Source: Azospirillaceae bacterium (GTDB lineage: Bacteria; Pseudomonadota; Alphaproteobacteria; Azospirillales; Azospirillaceae). From it: DNA of 64,000 bases. The notes under the pieces are model-generated. The model saw only the letters and a list, made by a program, of their open reading frames with translations. It made no database searches and was not told the origin of the DNA. The DNA lies in NCBI GenBank assembly GCA_035645145.1, contig DASQNC010000002.1, positions 62,001 through 126,000 of the forward strand, written 5' to 3'. The translations under genes were made by a program, and so were the position numbers. Within the stretch, counting starts at the first letter, position 1. Each line of letters starts with the position of its first letter. Shown here in pieces: positions 1-9,180 of this stretch.

Positions 1-1097
1 TGACCGCGGGCGGCCTGACGGTGACCAACCTGGCGTCGGGTGGAACGTTGATGCTGACCGCCCCCGTGGGGGCTGCGTCCAGCGTAGCGGTGAAGGATAC
101 CGGCGCGACCGACGTCCTCAACCTGAGCCTCGAGGGGACGGACGGCTTCGGCAACACCGGGGCCCTCACCGTCACCGGCGCCGAGACCATCAACATCGTC
201 ACCAACGACTCCAACAGCGGCGCCGGGACCATGACCTTCCTGGCCAATCTCAAAGCGGCGACCGCGACGAAGATCACGGTGTCCGGCGAGATGGGTGTGG
301 ATTTCACCTTTTCCACGCTGACGGCGGTCACCGTGATCGACGGCAGCGGAATCACCGCCACCGGTTCCGCCGGCGCGCTGACCGTGGACGCCGAGGCGAC
401 CAGCGGCGTGACCATTACGGGCGGCGCTGGCGACGACCAGATCACCGGCAACTCGGCGACCGGCATGGTGGATACCCTGTCCGGCGGTATGGGCGCCGAC
501 ACCATCACCGGCGGGTCGGGCAACGACGTCCTCAGCGGCGGCAACGACAACGACACCCTTGATGGGGGGCTTGGCAACGACACCATCGACGGCGGTTGGG
601 GCATCGACATCCTCAACGGTGGCGACGGCAACGACACCCTCGTTGGGGGGGGCAGCAACGACACCGTCATGGGCGGTGCCGGCAACGACACCCTGACCGG
701 CGGCGCCGGCATGGACCAACTGACCGGCGGGACCGGCGCCGATACCTTCGTGGCCGAGGCACCGGCAATGATCGCACAGCGCGACACCATCACCGACGCG
801 GAGGCCGGTGACCGGATCCAGGTCGTGAACCGGGGAACCGAGAGCTTCAACAGCACCGCGCTGACCGGTGAAGCGAGCGTCGCGGCCTACCTGAACCTCG
901 CGGCCGCCGGCGACGGCGGTGTCAACGGCGCCATTTCCTGGTTCCAGCTCAATGGCGCCACCTACGTGGTCCAGGACCTGAGCGCTGCCGGGTACTTCGT
1001 GGAGGGAACCGATCTGGTGATCCAGCTCACCGGCTTGGTCGATCTCAGCACCGCCACGCTCGGCGGCACTACCGGGAACCTGCTGACGCTGGTGTAA
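1..1097 (+). CDS. RTX / S-layer-like calcium-binding protein, C-terminal part
   Basis: The frame is open from base 3 with no stop, so the gene starts before the window and only its last 364 or so residues are seen. The first 130 residues are Thr/Ala/Gly/Val-rich beta-type sequence with phrases such as [11 protein letters not shown], as in RsaA-like S-layer proteins. Next come about ten glycine/aspartate nonapeptides of the GGxGNDxLx type (about bases 420-760), which bind calcium in type I-secreted RTX proteins. The last 110 residues are the usual non-repeat tail carrying the uncleaved C-terminal secretion signal. Role inferred: a protein exported through an ABC/HlyD/TolC system, surface-layer or secreted. 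It cannot be told whether an enzyme domain lies upstream. A strong terminator follows. Confidence 0.85.
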   Translation, partial: TAGGLTVTNLASGGTLMLTAPVGAASSVAVKDTGATDVLNLSLEGTDGFGNTGALTVTGAETINIVTNDSNSGAGTMTFLANLKAATATKITVSGEMGVDFTFSTLTAVTVIDGSGITATGSAGALTVDAEATSGVTITGGAGDDQITGNSATGMVDTLSGGMGADTITGGSGNDVLSGGNDNDTLDGGLGNDTIDGGWGIDILNGGDGNDTLVGGGSNDTVMGGAGNDTLTGGAGMDQLTGGTGADTFVAEAPAMIAQRDTITDAEAGDRIQVVNRGTESFNSTALTGEASVAAYLNLAAAGDGGVNGAISWFQLNGATYVVQDLSAAGYFVEGTDLVIQLTGLVDLSTATLGGTTGNLLTLV

Positions 1098-1145
1098 CCG
1101 GCGCGGGGCCACTTCGGCGGCTCTGTAAAAAGACCTTTCGGGTGG

Positions 1146-1171
1146 GGGGCCGGTCCTTCGGGGTCGGCCCC
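1146..1171 (+). terminator. Rho-independent terminator after the RTX gene
   Basis: An 11-bp stem (two internal G-U pairs) closes on a TTCG tetraloop at 1157-1160 and is followed by CTTTCC. It sits 48 bp after the stop codon of the RTX gene. Confidence 0.75.
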
Positions 1172-1330
1172 TTTCCATTTGCATGATCCGCTGGTCGCCG
1201 CCCGCCATGGCAGGACGGGCACTGTCCACACCATGAGCTCACCCGCGAAGCTTGCCACTTGTTTCCGCCGCATCCAGGCACGTCGACGCGCGGCGGCTGT
1301 TCGGTCTCCCATGAGGACACGGATGGGAGC

Positions 1331-1798
1331 ATGACGGCCGAACGGACGCTTTTCCTGGACCTGGACGGGGTCCTGGCGGATTTCGACCGGGGTGTGCGCG
1401 CAGTCACCGGTCGCGACCCCAAGGGGCTGGGCACGCGGGAGATGTGGCGCGCACTGGCCCGCCACCCCGACTTCTTCAACACGTTGGAGATGATGGCCGA
1501 CGCCGAGGCGCTTTGGGCCTTCTGCCGGCCGCACCGCCCGGTGATCCTCACCGGACTGCCGCTCGGCGATTGGGCGCCCGAACAAAAGCGGCGCTGGGTG
1601 GCGCGTGTGCTGGGCGGCGATGTGGAGGTCGTCACCTGCCTGTCGCGCGAAAAGCACCGCTGGTCCGGCCCCGGCCGGGTGCTGGTGGACGACCGCGCTT
1701 CATTGCGGGACGCGTGGGAGGCCGCAGGCGGCGACTTCATCCTGCACACCGATGCGGCCCGTTCCATCGCCGCGCTGCGGCGGCTGGGGTTCGATTAG
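1331..1798 (+). CDS. Small HAD-superfamily phosphatase (5'-nucleotidase-like)
   Basis: The 155-aa protein has the HAD signature early: FLDLDGVLADF with nucleophile Asp10 and acid/base Asp12, motif II Thr74 in ILTGLP, a lysine at 108 and the metal-binding acidic pair Asp120-Asp121 in VLVDDR. The small size with little cap resembles the NT5C/deoxyribonucleotidase-like branch, which removes phosphate from (deoxy)nucleotides; the true substrate is not known. The ATG at 1331 follows GGGAG and places the first Asp at the usual distance; an earlier in-frame ATG at 1259 would add 24 residues with no HAD character. It stands alone after the RTX terminator and is followed 54 bp later by a tiny gene in the same direction. 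Confidence 0.8.
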   Translation: MTAERTLFLDLDGVLADFDRGVRAVTGRDPKGLGTREMWRALARHPDFFNTLEMMADAEALWAFCRPHRPVILTGLPLGDWAPEQKRRWVARVLGGDVEVVTCLSREKHRWSGPGRVLVDDRASLRDAWEAAGGDFILHTDAARSIAALRRLGFD

Positions 1799-1852
1799 CG
1801 GAACCGCGCCATCCGGGGACGGTTTCCCTCGGGACCGCATCGGGAGGGTCTT

Positions 1853-2014
1853 ATGAAGCAGCCCCATACGGAAGCCGACATCAAGCACACCGACGACCAG
1901 CAGAACACCGGCAACCACAAGAAGCCGGGCACCATCGACGAGAAGGGCTCCGATCGTTTCGGCGGCACCCGCAAGGGGGCCGAAAACGTGGAGCGGACGG
2001 ACAACAAGAAGTGA
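1853..2014 (+). CDS. Small hydrophilic protein, 53 aa
   Basis: The ATG at 1853 has a strong ribosome-binding site, GGGAGG at 1842-1847. The 53 residues are rich in Lys, Asp, Glu, Asn and Gly, with no Cys or Trp and no hydrophobic segment, so the product is probably soluble and disordered. I do not recognise a family. The run KPGTIDEKGSDRFGG is the least random part. A strong hairpin terminator follows 40 bp later. It may be co-transcribed with the HAD gene, or be a stress-type small protein; both are inference. A similarly hydrophilic small gene lies at 56392-56592. Confidence 0.6.
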   Translation: MKQPHTEADIKHTDDQQNTGNHKKPGTIDEKGSDRFGGTRKGAENVERTDNKK

Positions 2015-2053
2015 CCGCGCCGTGCGCCGGCCACGGCCGGTGCACGGCGTGTC

Positions 2054-2085
2054 CACCCTCTCCCACGCCGTGGGAGAGGGTGTTT
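2054..2085 (+). terminator. Terminator between convergent genes
   Basis: A perfect 13-bp stem (2054-2066 with 2070-2082) with a GCC loop runs into TTTGTTG on the plus strand. It lies between the 53-aa gene and the oppositely oriented pepF-like gene. Confidence 0.7.
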
Positions 2086-2116
2086 GTTGTCGAAGCCGGC
2101 GTCGGGCGGATTGCCC

Positions 2117-3910
2117 TCAGCCCATGGCCTCCAGTTCCTCGACCATGCCGGCGATGACCGCCAGCCCCTTCTGCCAGAAGGACGGATCGGTCGCGTCCAG
2201 GCCGAAGGGCGCCAGCAGCTCCCGGTGCCGCTTGGTGCCACCGGCGGTCAGCATCTCCAGGTACCTCTCGGCGAACCCGGCCTCGGTGTCCTGGTAGACC
2301 GCGTACAGCGAGTTCACCAGGCAGTCGCCGAACGCGTAGGCGTAGACGTAGAAGGGCGAGTGGATGAAGTGGGGGATGTAGGTCCAGAACGTCTTGTATC
2401 CGTCGTCGAACCGCAGGGCCGGGCCCAGGCTTTCGGTCTGGATGCCCATCCAGATCTCGCCCAACCGCTCGGCCGTCAGCTCGCCCTTGCGGCGCTCGGC
2501 GTGCACGCGCTCCTCGAAGGTGAAGAAGGCGATCTGGCGCACCACGGTGTTCAGCATGTCCTCGACCTTCCCGGCCAGCAGCGCCTTGCGCCGCTTCGGG
2601 TCGGTCTCCTGCGCCAGGAGCGACTGGAAGGTCAGCATCTCGCCGAACACGCTGGCGGTTTCGGCCAGGGTCAGCGGCGTGTCGGACATCAGGTGGCCCT
2701 GGCGGCCGGCCAGCACCTGGTGCACGCCGTGGCCCAGCTCGTGCGCCAGGGTCATCACGTCCCGCGTCTTGCCGTGATAGTTCAGCAGCAGGTACGGGTG
2801 CGCACTCGGCACCGTCGGGTGGGCGAAGGCGCCGGGCGTCTTGCCGGCCCGGGGGGCGGCGTCGATCCAGGCATTGTCGAAGAACCGGCGTCCGACCGCG
2901 GCGAGGTCCGGCGAGAACCGCCCGTAGGCGTCCAGGACGATGCCGCGCGCTTCGGTCCAGGAGATCCGGCGGTCGTCGTCGTCCGGCAGCGGCGCGTTCC
3001 GGTCCCAGTAGTCCAGGCGGTCGCCGCCGAACCACTTGGCCTTCAGCCGGTAGTAGCGGTGGGAGAGCGACGGATAGGCGTCGCGCACCGCACTCGCCAG
3101 CGCGTCCACCACCTCGTCCTCGACCCGGTTGGCAAGGTTTCGCGCCGAGACCGGGCGCGGGTAGTCGCGCCACTTGTCCTCGATCTCCTTGTCCTTGGCC
3201 AGCGTGTTGGTCACCAGGGCGAAGACGCGGATGTTCTCGCCCAGGACCTTGCCGATCACCTCGGCCGCCGTCTTGCGCTTGGCCCCATCCTTGTCGGACA
3301 GCAGGTTCAGCGCATCGCTCATGGTCAGGTCCTTGCCGCCGATGCGGAAGCGCAGGCCCGCCACCGTCTCATCGAACAGCCGGTTCCAGGCGGCACGCCC
3401 GACCACCGCCTTGTCATGCAGCAGCCGTTCGACCTCGTCGGAAAGCTGGTGCGGGCGGAAGGCGCGGACATCGTGCAGCCATGGCGCATAGCGGGCGAGT
3501 TCCGGCGCCTTCAGCTTGGCCTCGAGGTCGGCGTCTTCGATCCGGTTCAGCTCGAGCGTGAAGAAGACGAGGTGGGTGGAGATGTCGCTCACCCGCTCCT
3601 GCATGGACTGGTAGAAGCGCGCCACCTCCGGGTCCGTCATCGCGCCGCTGTAGGTCAGCGACGCGTAGCTCATGATGCGCGACAGCACCTCGTCGATGCG
3701 TTCGAACTCGGCCACCGCCGCGCCCAGGGCGGCTCCGTCCAACTTGTCCAGCCGGCCCTGGTACTGCGCCGCGAACGCCTTGGCGGATGCCTCCATTTCC
3801 GACAGGGCCTGCGCCAGCTCGGGGCTGTCCCGGCCGGGGAACAGGTCGGACAGGTCCCAGGCGGGGAGGTCGGTGGACGGGTGGTCGGCGGCTGTCTGCG
3901 CTGAGGTCAC
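2117..3910 (-). CDS. pepF: Oligoendopeptidase F (M3 family zinc peptidase)
   Basis: A cytoplasmic zinc metallopeptidase that cuts short peptides. The gluzincin motif HExxH is present as HELGH in the segment LAHELGHGVHQVLAG, followed by the downstream acidic ligand region (ETASVFGEML). The N-terminal DLSDLFPG and central SLTYSGAM/FEERVHAE segments are typical of M3B oligopeptidases. I place the start at a GTG (3910) giving 597 aa, close to the family's usual 600. An ATG at 4021 would add 37 residues that do not look like a coding N-terminus. The Shine-Dalgarno sequence before 3910 is weak, so the start is uncertain. No operon partner; upstream lies a pair of tiny genes in the same direction. 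Confidence 0.88.
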   Translation of the reverse strand: MTSAQTAADHPSTDLPAWDLSDLFPGRDSPELAQALSEMEASAKAFAAQYQGRLDKLDGAALGAAVAEFERIDEVLSRIMSYASLTYSGAMTDPEVARFYQSMQERVSDISTHLVFFTLELNRIEDADLEAKLKAPELARYAPWLHDVRAFRPHQLSDEVERLLHDKAVVGRAAWNRLFDETVAGLRFRIGGKDLTMSDALNLLSDKDGAKRKTAAEVIGKVLGENIRVFALVTNTLAKDKEIEDKWRDYPRPVSARNLANRVEDEVVDALASAVRDAYPSLSHRYYRLKAKWFGGDRLDYWDRNAPLPDDDDRRISWTEARGIVLDAYGRFSPDLAAVGRRFFDNAWIDAAPRAGKTPGAFAHPTVPSAHPYLLLNYHGKTRDVMTLAHELGHGVHQVLAGRQGHLMSDTPLTLAETASVFGEMLTFQSLLAQETDPKRRKALLAGKVEDMLNTVVRQIAFFTFEERVHAERRKGELTAERLGEIWMGIQTESLGPALRFDDGYKTFWTYIPHFIHSPFYVYAYAFGDCLVNSLYAVYQDTEAGFAERYLEMLTAGGTKRHRELLAPFGLDATDPSFWQKGLAVIAGMVEELEAMG

Positions 3911-4105
3911 GGCGATGGTCCCGGCTGCTGTTTCACGGCATCTGTTCGCAATACCGTAGATAGGCCCGGCCCTCGGGCATGGCGAGTGCCAGGAGGCCAT
4001 AGGTTGCCGCCGTCCCGGCACGTGGCGGCGGCCGGAGGGTTTGGCCCGGTCCCTGGGTGGTCAATCATTCATTATCAGTGGGAAGTATATGCGGCGGGTG
4101 ACAAC

Positions 4106-4133
4106 GGCCCCTATTCAGCGGCCCCTATTCAGC
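4106..4133. repeat. 14-bp perfect tandem duplication
   Basis: The unit GGCCCCTATTCAGC occurs twice without a gap (4106-4119, 4120-4133). The second copy carries the stop codon of the small minus-strand gene at 4129-4305, so the duplication sits exactly at that gene's 3' end. Confidence 0.9.
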
Positions 4134-4305
4134 GGGATGCCAGGCCGCCACTCAGCTTTCGGCCAATCCGGGCCACACGTTCCGACAGTTCCACCAGTTC
4201 GATCGCCGTTGTCGGATCGCCGATCTGCATGCGTGAAAGGCAACGCAGTTCCTGGGCGATCTCCAAAAGGCGGCTGGCGGCGTTCACGCGATTGTCGTTG
4301 GTCAA
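4129..4305 (-). CDS. Small hypothetical protein, 58 aa, TTG start
   Basis: The TTG start at 4305 lies just after a GAGGAGG ribosome-binding site (about 4311-4317). The product begins with TNDNRVNAASRLLEIAQELR and continues with two amphipathic helices (IELVELSERVARIGRKL), so a small helical, possibly dimerising protein is likely. The start overlaps the stop of the upstream small gene by four bases (TTGA), a sign of translational coupling. No family recognised. A 14-bp tandem duplication covers its last codons. Confidence 0.55.
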   Translation of the reverse strand: MTNDNRVNAASRLLEIAQELRCLSRMQIGDPTTAIELVELSERVARIGRKLSGGLASR

Positions 4306-4451
4306 GTCGCCTCCTCGCCTTCCAGCTGTATTTTCTTAAAAATCGACTCTATGCGGGCGAGGCGACGCGTCGATGGCGCGTCGGTGGATACTCCTAACAA
4401 GGATGTGCTGTCCTGGTTAGCCTGACTGGCTCGATTGGACAGAGGTCGCAT
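4302..4451 (-). CDS. Small hypothetical protein, 49 aa
   Basis: The ATG at 4451 gives 49 residues ending RLARIESIFKKIQLEGEEAT; the last 20 form an amphipathic helix. The start has only a modest purine-rich upstream sequence; an in-frame ATG at 4559 is also possible. The stop overlaps the TTG start of the next gene, so the two are probably translated together. Function unknown. Its credibility rests mainly on the coupling with the better-supported 58-aa gene. Confidence 0.4.
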   Translation of the reverse strand: MRPLSNRASQANQDSTSLLGVSTDAPSTRRLARIESIFKKIQLEGEEAT

Positions 4452-4639
4452 GTTTTCGGCCTTCTGCCTGCAATTTCCAATCCCGCGTCGCCATGTTTTG
4501 GATCCGGCCTTGCTTTTTTCGTATCCAGCCGCAAGGGGATTTGCCGGATAGGACAGCACGTATTACCTTTTTCACCGTGCCATGGGGTTCAAGGAAGCAA
4601 GAAGAAGATCCATGGCCGTTCCTTAGGGAGTGGAACGCG

Positions 4640-7600
4640 ATGGCTCTTGCCGCTGTCACCCTCGAAGACAAGTACACGCTTGAGGCCGGCCGGATTTACC
4701 TGACCGGTGTGCAGGCGCTGGTCCGCCTGCCGATCATGCAGCGCCGCCGCGATCTGGCGGCCGGGCTGAACACCGGCGGATTCGTCTCCGGTTACCGGGG
4801 CTCCCCGCTCGGCGGCTACGATCAGGCCCTGTGGTCGGCGCGCAAGCTGCTGAAGGAACACCACGTCCACTTCCAGCCCGGCGTGAACGAGGAGCTGGGG
4901 GCCACGGCGGTCTGGGGCTCGCAGCAGGTCAACCTGTACAAGGGCGCCAAATACGACGGCGTGTTCTCGCTCTGGTACGGCAAGGGGCCGGGCGTCGACC
5001 GGTCGGGCGACGTGTTCAAGCACGGCAACGCGGCCGGCACCTCCAAGCACGGCGGCGTGTTGCTGCTCGCCGGCGACGACAGCGCGGCCAAGTCCTCCAC
5101 CTTCCCGCACCAGTCCGAGCACGCGTTCATCGCGGCGATGATCCCGGTCCTGAACCCGGCCGGCGTGCAGGAGATCATCGACTACGGCCAGATCGGCATC
5201 GCCATGAGCCGCTATTCGGGCTGCTGGCTGGGCTTCAAGATCATCGCGGAAACCGCCGACAGCGGCGCCTCGGTCTCGGTCGACACCAACGGGCTTCAGA
5301 TCAACCTGCCCACCGATTTCGAAATGCCGCCGGGCGGGCTCAACATCCGCTGGCCCGACAAGCCGCTCGAGCAGGAAGAGCGGCTGATGAAGCACAAGCT
5401 GTACGCGGCGCTGGCGTTCGCGCGCGCGAACAACATCGACCGGGTGGTGCTGACGTCGCCCCGGCCGCGGCTGGGCATCATGACGACCGGCAAGGCCTAT
5501 CTCGACGTGCGCCAGGCCTTGGACGACCTGGGCATCAGCGACGAGATGGCCGCCGACCTGGGCCTGACCATCTACAAGGTCGGCATGCCCTGGCCGCTGG
5601 AGCCGAAGGGCGCCCATGCCTTCGCCGAAAGCGTCGAGGAGATTCTGGTCGTCGAGGAGAAGCGCGCCCTCATCGAGAACCAGCTGAAGGAACAGCTCTA
5701 CAACTGGCCGGCCGCCACCCGTCCCCGCATCTCCGGCAAGTTCGACGAGTTCGGCCTGCGTGAAAGCGCGCTCGAGCGCGAGCAGGTTCTGCCCGCGTAC
5801 GGCGAGCTGTCGCCCGCGCGCGTCGCCATCGTCATCGGCAAGCGGCTGATGGGCATGGGGGTGGGGGCCTCGTGGCTGAAGGACCGCGTCGCCTATCTGG
5901 AGGCGCTGGAGAAGCAGAAGACCGCCAAGGCCCTGGTCGAGCGCGTGCCGACCTTCTGCTCGGGCTGCCCGCACAACACCTCCACCAACGTGCCGGAAGG
6001 CAGCCGCGCGGTGGGCGGCATCGGCTGCCACTACATGGTCACGTGGATGGACCGCCGGACCGACACCTTCACCCAGATGGGCGGGGAGGGCGTGCCCTGG
6101 GTCGGCCAGGCCCCGTTCACCGAGGAAAAGCACATCTTCGCCAACCTGGGCGATGGCACCTACTACCACTCGGGCCTGCTGGCGGTCCGCCAGTCCATCG
6201 CCGCCGGCGTGAACATCACCTACAAGATCCTCTACAACGATGCCGTTGCCATGACCGGCGGGCAGAAGGTCGAAGGCGGCCTGACCGTTCCGCAGATGGC
6301 GCGCGAACTGATGGCCGAAGGCGTGAAGCGGATCGTCGTGGTCTCCGACGAACCCGAGAAGTACACGCCCGACGTCGGCCTGCCGGCCTTCATCCAGGTG
6401 AAGCACCGTGACGATCTGGATCTCGTGCAGCGCGAGCTGCGCGAGGAGGAGGGCGTCACGGTCATGATCTACGATCAGACCTGCGCGTCCGAGAAGCGCC
6501 GCCGGCGCAAGCGCGGTCTCATGGCCGACCCGGCCAAGCGCGTCATCATCAACGAGCTGGTCTGCGAAGGCTGCGGCGACTGCTCCAAGGTTTCCAACTG
6601 CATGTCGGTGGTGCCGGTCGAGACCGAGTGGGGTCGGAAGCGCCAGATCGACCAGTCCACCTGCAACAAGGACTTCAGCTGCGTGAAGGGCTTCTGCCCG
6701 TCCTTCGTGACGGTCGAGGGCGGCCAGCTGAAGAAGCCCATGACGATGAAGAAGGCGGGCGGACCGATCCCCGTCCTGCCGGACCTGCCGATGCCGCAGA
6801 TGCCCTCGCTGGACGAGCGGCCCTGGAACGTGCTGGTCACCGGCGTCGGCGGCACGGGCGTGGTGACCATCAGCGCCCTGCTGGGCATGGCCGCGCACCT
6901 CGAGGGCAAGGGCTGCTCGACTTTGGACATGACGGGTCTCGCCCAGAAGGGCGGGGCGGTCACCAGCCATATCCGCATCGCCAAGGCGCCCGAGGACATC
7001 CACGCCGTCCGCATCGCCGCGGGCGGGGCGGGGGTGGTCATCGGCTGCGACCTGATCGTGGCGGCCGGCGGCGACGCCATGTCGAAGATGGATCCGGGCC
7101 GGACCAAGGCGGTGCTGAACACCGACACGGCCATGACCTCGGCCTTCACCAAGGATCCCAACTTCCGGATTCCGACGAAGGACCTGACCGCCGCCGTCGC
7201 CGAGCGTTGCGGGCCGGACAACACCTTCGCGGTGGACGCCAACCGGATCGCGGTCGCGCTCATGGGCGACAGCATCGCGACCAACGTCTTCATGCTGGGC
7301 TATGCCTGGCAGAAGGGCCAGATCCCGCTGTCGGTCGAGGCCATCGAGCGTGCCATCGAGCTGAACGGCGCGGCGGTGGAGATGAACAAGCAGGCGTTCC
7401 TGTGGGGCCGCCGGGCCGCCCACGACATGGCCTCGGTCGAGGCGGCCATCCGTGCGGTGAAGGGGGGCGAAGGCCGTGAAGCGGCCGAGCCCGAGCACCG
7501 CCGCCTGTCCGAAACCCTCGACGAGATGATCGCCCGTCGCGTCGAGAGTCTGACGGCCTACCAGGATGCCAAGTACGCCGCCCGCTACAAGGATCTGGTG

Positions 7601-8173
7601 GACCGGGTGCGCGCGGCCGAGGCGGCGAAGGCCCCGGGCCTGTCCGGCCTGACCGAGGCGGTGGCCCGCTTCGCCCACAAGCTGATGGCCTACAAGGACG
7701 AGTACGAGGTGGCGCGGCTATACACCGACGGCACCTTCGTCAAGCAGATCCAGGACCAGTTCGAGGGCGACTACAAGCTGACCTTCCACTTGGCCCCGCC
7801 GGCGGTGGCCCCGCGCGATCCGCACACGGGCCACCTGCGCAAGGTCACCTATGGTCCGCGCATGCTCCAGGCCTTCAAGGTTCTGGCGAAGCTGAAGCGC
7901 CTGCGCGGGACCTTCCTGGATCCGTTCGGCCGGACCGAGGAGCGCCGGACCGAGCGGCAGCTGATCACGGACTACTTCGCCACCGTCGAGGAGCTGCTGG
8001 CGAAGCTGAACCACGGCAACCACGGCCTTGCGGTGCAGATCGCGTCCATCCCGGACCAGATCCGCGGCTTCGGCCATGTGAAGGAAGGCAACCTGAAGGC
8101 CGCCAAGGTGCGCGAGGCCGAGCTTCTCCAGGCCTTCCGCAACCCGGCGGCACCCAAGGTGGCGGCGGAGTAA
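4640..8173 (+). CDS. Indolepyruvate ferredoxin oxidoreductase, fused alpha-beta type
   Basis: Oxidatively decarboxylates indolepyruvate and related aryl pyruvates to acyl-CoA using thiamine diphosphate and ferredoxin, in aromatic amino acid breakdown. The 1177-aa chain holds, in order, the pyruvate-oxidoreductase alpha-like domain (LNTGGFVSGYRGSPLGGYD near the N-terminus), a cysteine-rich CSGCPHNTS near residue 440, the TPP-binding GDGTYYHSG with a downstream Asn near 503, a cysteine cluster around CEGCGDCSKVSNC (about 641) for iron-sulfur binding, and the gamma-type domain with GVGGTGVVT near 734. The ATG at 4640 follows GGGAG with 9-nt spacing; an open frame upstream to 4493 lacks homology. 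This is the fused form common in proteobacteria. A strong terminator follows, so it is probably monocistronic. Confidence 0.93.
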   Translation: MALAAVTLEDKYTLEAGRIYLTGVQALVRLPIMQRRRDLAAGLNTGGFVSGYRGSPLGGYDQALWSARKLLKEHHVHFQPGVNEELGATAVWGSQQVNLYKGAKYDGVFSLWYGKGPGVDRSGDVFKHGNAAGTSKHGGVLLLAGDDSAAKSSTFPHQSEHAFIAAMIPVLNPAGVQEIIDYGQIGIAMSRYSGCWLGFKIIAETADSGASVSVDTNGLQINLPTDFEMPPGGLNIRWPDKPLEQEERLMKHKLYAALAFARANNIDRVVLTSPRPRLGIMTTGKAYLDVRQALDDLGISDEMAADLGLTIYKVGMPWPLEPKGAHAFAESVEEILVVEEKRALIENQLKEQLYNWPAATRPRISGKFDEFGLRESALEREQVLPAYGELSPARVAIVIGKRLMGMGVGASWLKDRVAYLEALEKQKTAKALVERVPTFCSGCPHNTSTNVPEGSRAVGGIGCHYMVTWMDRRTDTFTQMGGEGVPWVGQAPFTEEKHIFANLGDGTYYHSGLLAVRQSIAAGVNITYKILYNDAVAMTGGQKVEGGLTVPQMARELMAEGVKRIVVVSDEPEKYTPDVGLPAFIQVKHRDDLDLVQRELREEEGVTVMIYDQTCASEKRRRRKRGLMADPAKRVIINELVCEGCGDCSKVSNCMSVVPVETEWGRKRQIDQSTCNKDFSCVKGFCPSFVTVEGGQLKKPMTMKKAGGPIPVLPDLPMPQMPSLDERPWNVLVTGVGGTGVVTISALLGMAAHLEGKGCSTLDMTGLAQKGGAVTSHIRIAKAPEDIHAVRIAAGGAGVVIGCDLIVAAGGDAMSKMDPGRTKAVLNTDTAMTSAFTKDPNFRIPTKDLTAAVAERCGPDNTFAVDANRIAVALMGDSIATNVFMLGYAWQKGQIPLSVEAIERAIELNGAAVEMNKQAFLWGRRAAHDMASVEAAIRAVKGGEGREAAEPEHRRLSETLDEMIARRVESLTAYQDAKYAARYKDLVDRVRAAEAAKAPGLSGLTEAVARFAHKLMAYKDEYEVARLYTDGTFVKQIQDQFEGDYKLTFHLAPPAVAPRDPHTGHLRKVTYGPRMLQAFKVLAKLKRLRGTFLDPFGRTEERRTERQLITDYFATVEELLAKLNHGNHGLAVQIASIPDQIRGFGHVKEGNLKAAKVREAELLQAFRNPAAPKVAAE

Positions 8174-8195
8174 AACCGGCCGCGACTGTGTGGAT

Positions 8196-8229
8196 ACGGG
8201 CGGCCCCGGACCTTGGGGCCGCCCGTTTT
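8196..8229 (+). terminator. Rho-independent terminator
   Basis: A 12-bp GC-rich stem (8196-8207 with 8215-8226), 7-nt loop and TTTT tail, 22 bp after the oxidoreductase stop. Confidence 0.88.
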
Positions 8230-8274
8230 GTTCGGGGATGGCCAATGCCATTCCGAAGCCCGTAACGGAACCCG

Positions 8275-8718
8275 ATGCCGGCCACCGCGTCCCCAGCGAC
8301 TGCCACCGTGGTCCTGCCTTATTCCCGGCAGGTCCTGTTCGATCTGGTTTCGGACGTGGAACGCTATCCGGAATTCCTGCCCTGGCTCGGCCGGGTCCGC
8401 GTGCTGGAGCGCAGCGGGGACACTTTGCGCGCCACCGTGTCGGCCGCGCACAAGGGTTATGCCGTGGACCTGGAAGCCCGCATCCGGCTGTCCCCGCCTT
8501 CGGCCATGCGGATCCAGGCGGTCGGCTGGTGGTTCCGGCGGCTGGAGAGCCGCTGGGACCTGGACGAGCTGCCGGACGGCGGCACCCGTGTCTCGCACAT
8601 CTTGGACTACGCCCTTTCGGTGCCGCTTCTGTCGGCGATCGCGCGGCCGATGGTGGAAAAGGCCGTCCCGCGGGTGACCGAACGCTTCGTGGCGCGTGCC
8701 CACGCCCTTTTCGGCTGA
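8275..8718 (+). CDS. COQ10/RatA-like START-domain protein
   Basis: The 147-aa protein belongs to the SRPBCC fold; the start VVLPYSRQVLFDLVSDVERYPEFLPW is the hallmark of the COQ10-like branch. Family members bind ubiquinone or its intermediates and help respiratory electron transfer; the E. coli relative RatA was described as a ribosome-association toxin. Ubiquinone binding is the more likely role in an alphaproteobacterium (inference). It lies 45 bp after the terminator of the oxidoreductase, so it needs its own promoter, which I cannot place. The start at 8275 has no strong ribosome-binding site. Confidence 0.82.
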   Translation: MPATASPATATVVLPYSRQVLFDLVSDVERYPEFLPWLGRVRVLERSGDTLRATVSAAHKGYAVDLEARIRLSPPSAMRIQAVGWWFRRLESRWDLDELPDGGTRVSHILDYALSVPLLSAIARPMVEKAVPRVTERFVARAHALFG

Positions 8719-8773
8719 CAGGGCCTAGTTTTCTGACAGCTGGCCAACTGATGGAGGCCGCCTTCGTCGGCTA

Positions 8774-9150
8774 GGTCGTGTCGCCAAAGCCGCGTAACCA
8801 GTCATGATCGAGGCGATCAGGGCGAAAGCGAGGTAATGGGCGGCGAATTATCGTAATGGGTGGCGACGCTTCCAGACCGCGGCAGTGGTCAAGCGCTGCA
8901 GACGACGCCAAGCGGTGCGCCAATTCGCCACCTCGGCCGGCAGATCGCGCCAGGGCGAGCCGGTGCGGGCCAGCCAGAGGGGACGGCCGCGACGAAGCGC
9001 CGTGAGCGGGGGAGGGCCGTCCCATCCTGGGCTTCTGGGGCGGCACAGGGCGGGAGTCGGTCCCACACGGCATCGGCCAACATGGTCTGGAGGGTCACCT
9101 GACCAGACGCGATCGGTTCAGCCTCGCGCCAGCCCTTTGGTGACACGACC
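8774..9150 (-). mobile_element. Internally deleted IS5-like element (MITE-like remnant)
   Basis: The ends are 16-bp inverted repeats with one mismatch (GGTCGTGTCGCCAAAG at 8774-8789 and its complement at 9135-9150). CTA stands directly outside both ends, a possible target duplication. The minus strand holds pieces of an IS5-type transposase: LADAVWDRL near the right end, then in another frame RTGSPWRDLPAEVANWRTAW, and near the left end LAFALIASIM, the usual C-terminal phrase. The catalytic DDE middle is missing and the frames are broken, so the element cannot code for a transposase. It could still be moved by a full-length relative elsewhere. The 377-bp length is about a third to a half of a complete IS5-family element. 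Confidence 0.75.
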
Positions 9151-9180
9151 CTAAGGCGTAAGGCCACCAGCCAAATTCAA

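Noticed and set aside
3911-4021. The longer 634-aa form of oligoendopeptidase F from the ATG at 4021.
   Set aside because: The extra 37 residues are not like family N-termini, and the 597-aa form has the normal length.
4589-7678. A 1029-codon open frame on the minus strand opposite the oxidoreductase gene.
   Set aside because: It is the mirror of a high-GC coding frame; the product is a His/Arg/Gly-rich string with no domain, while the plus-strand protein has clear motifs.
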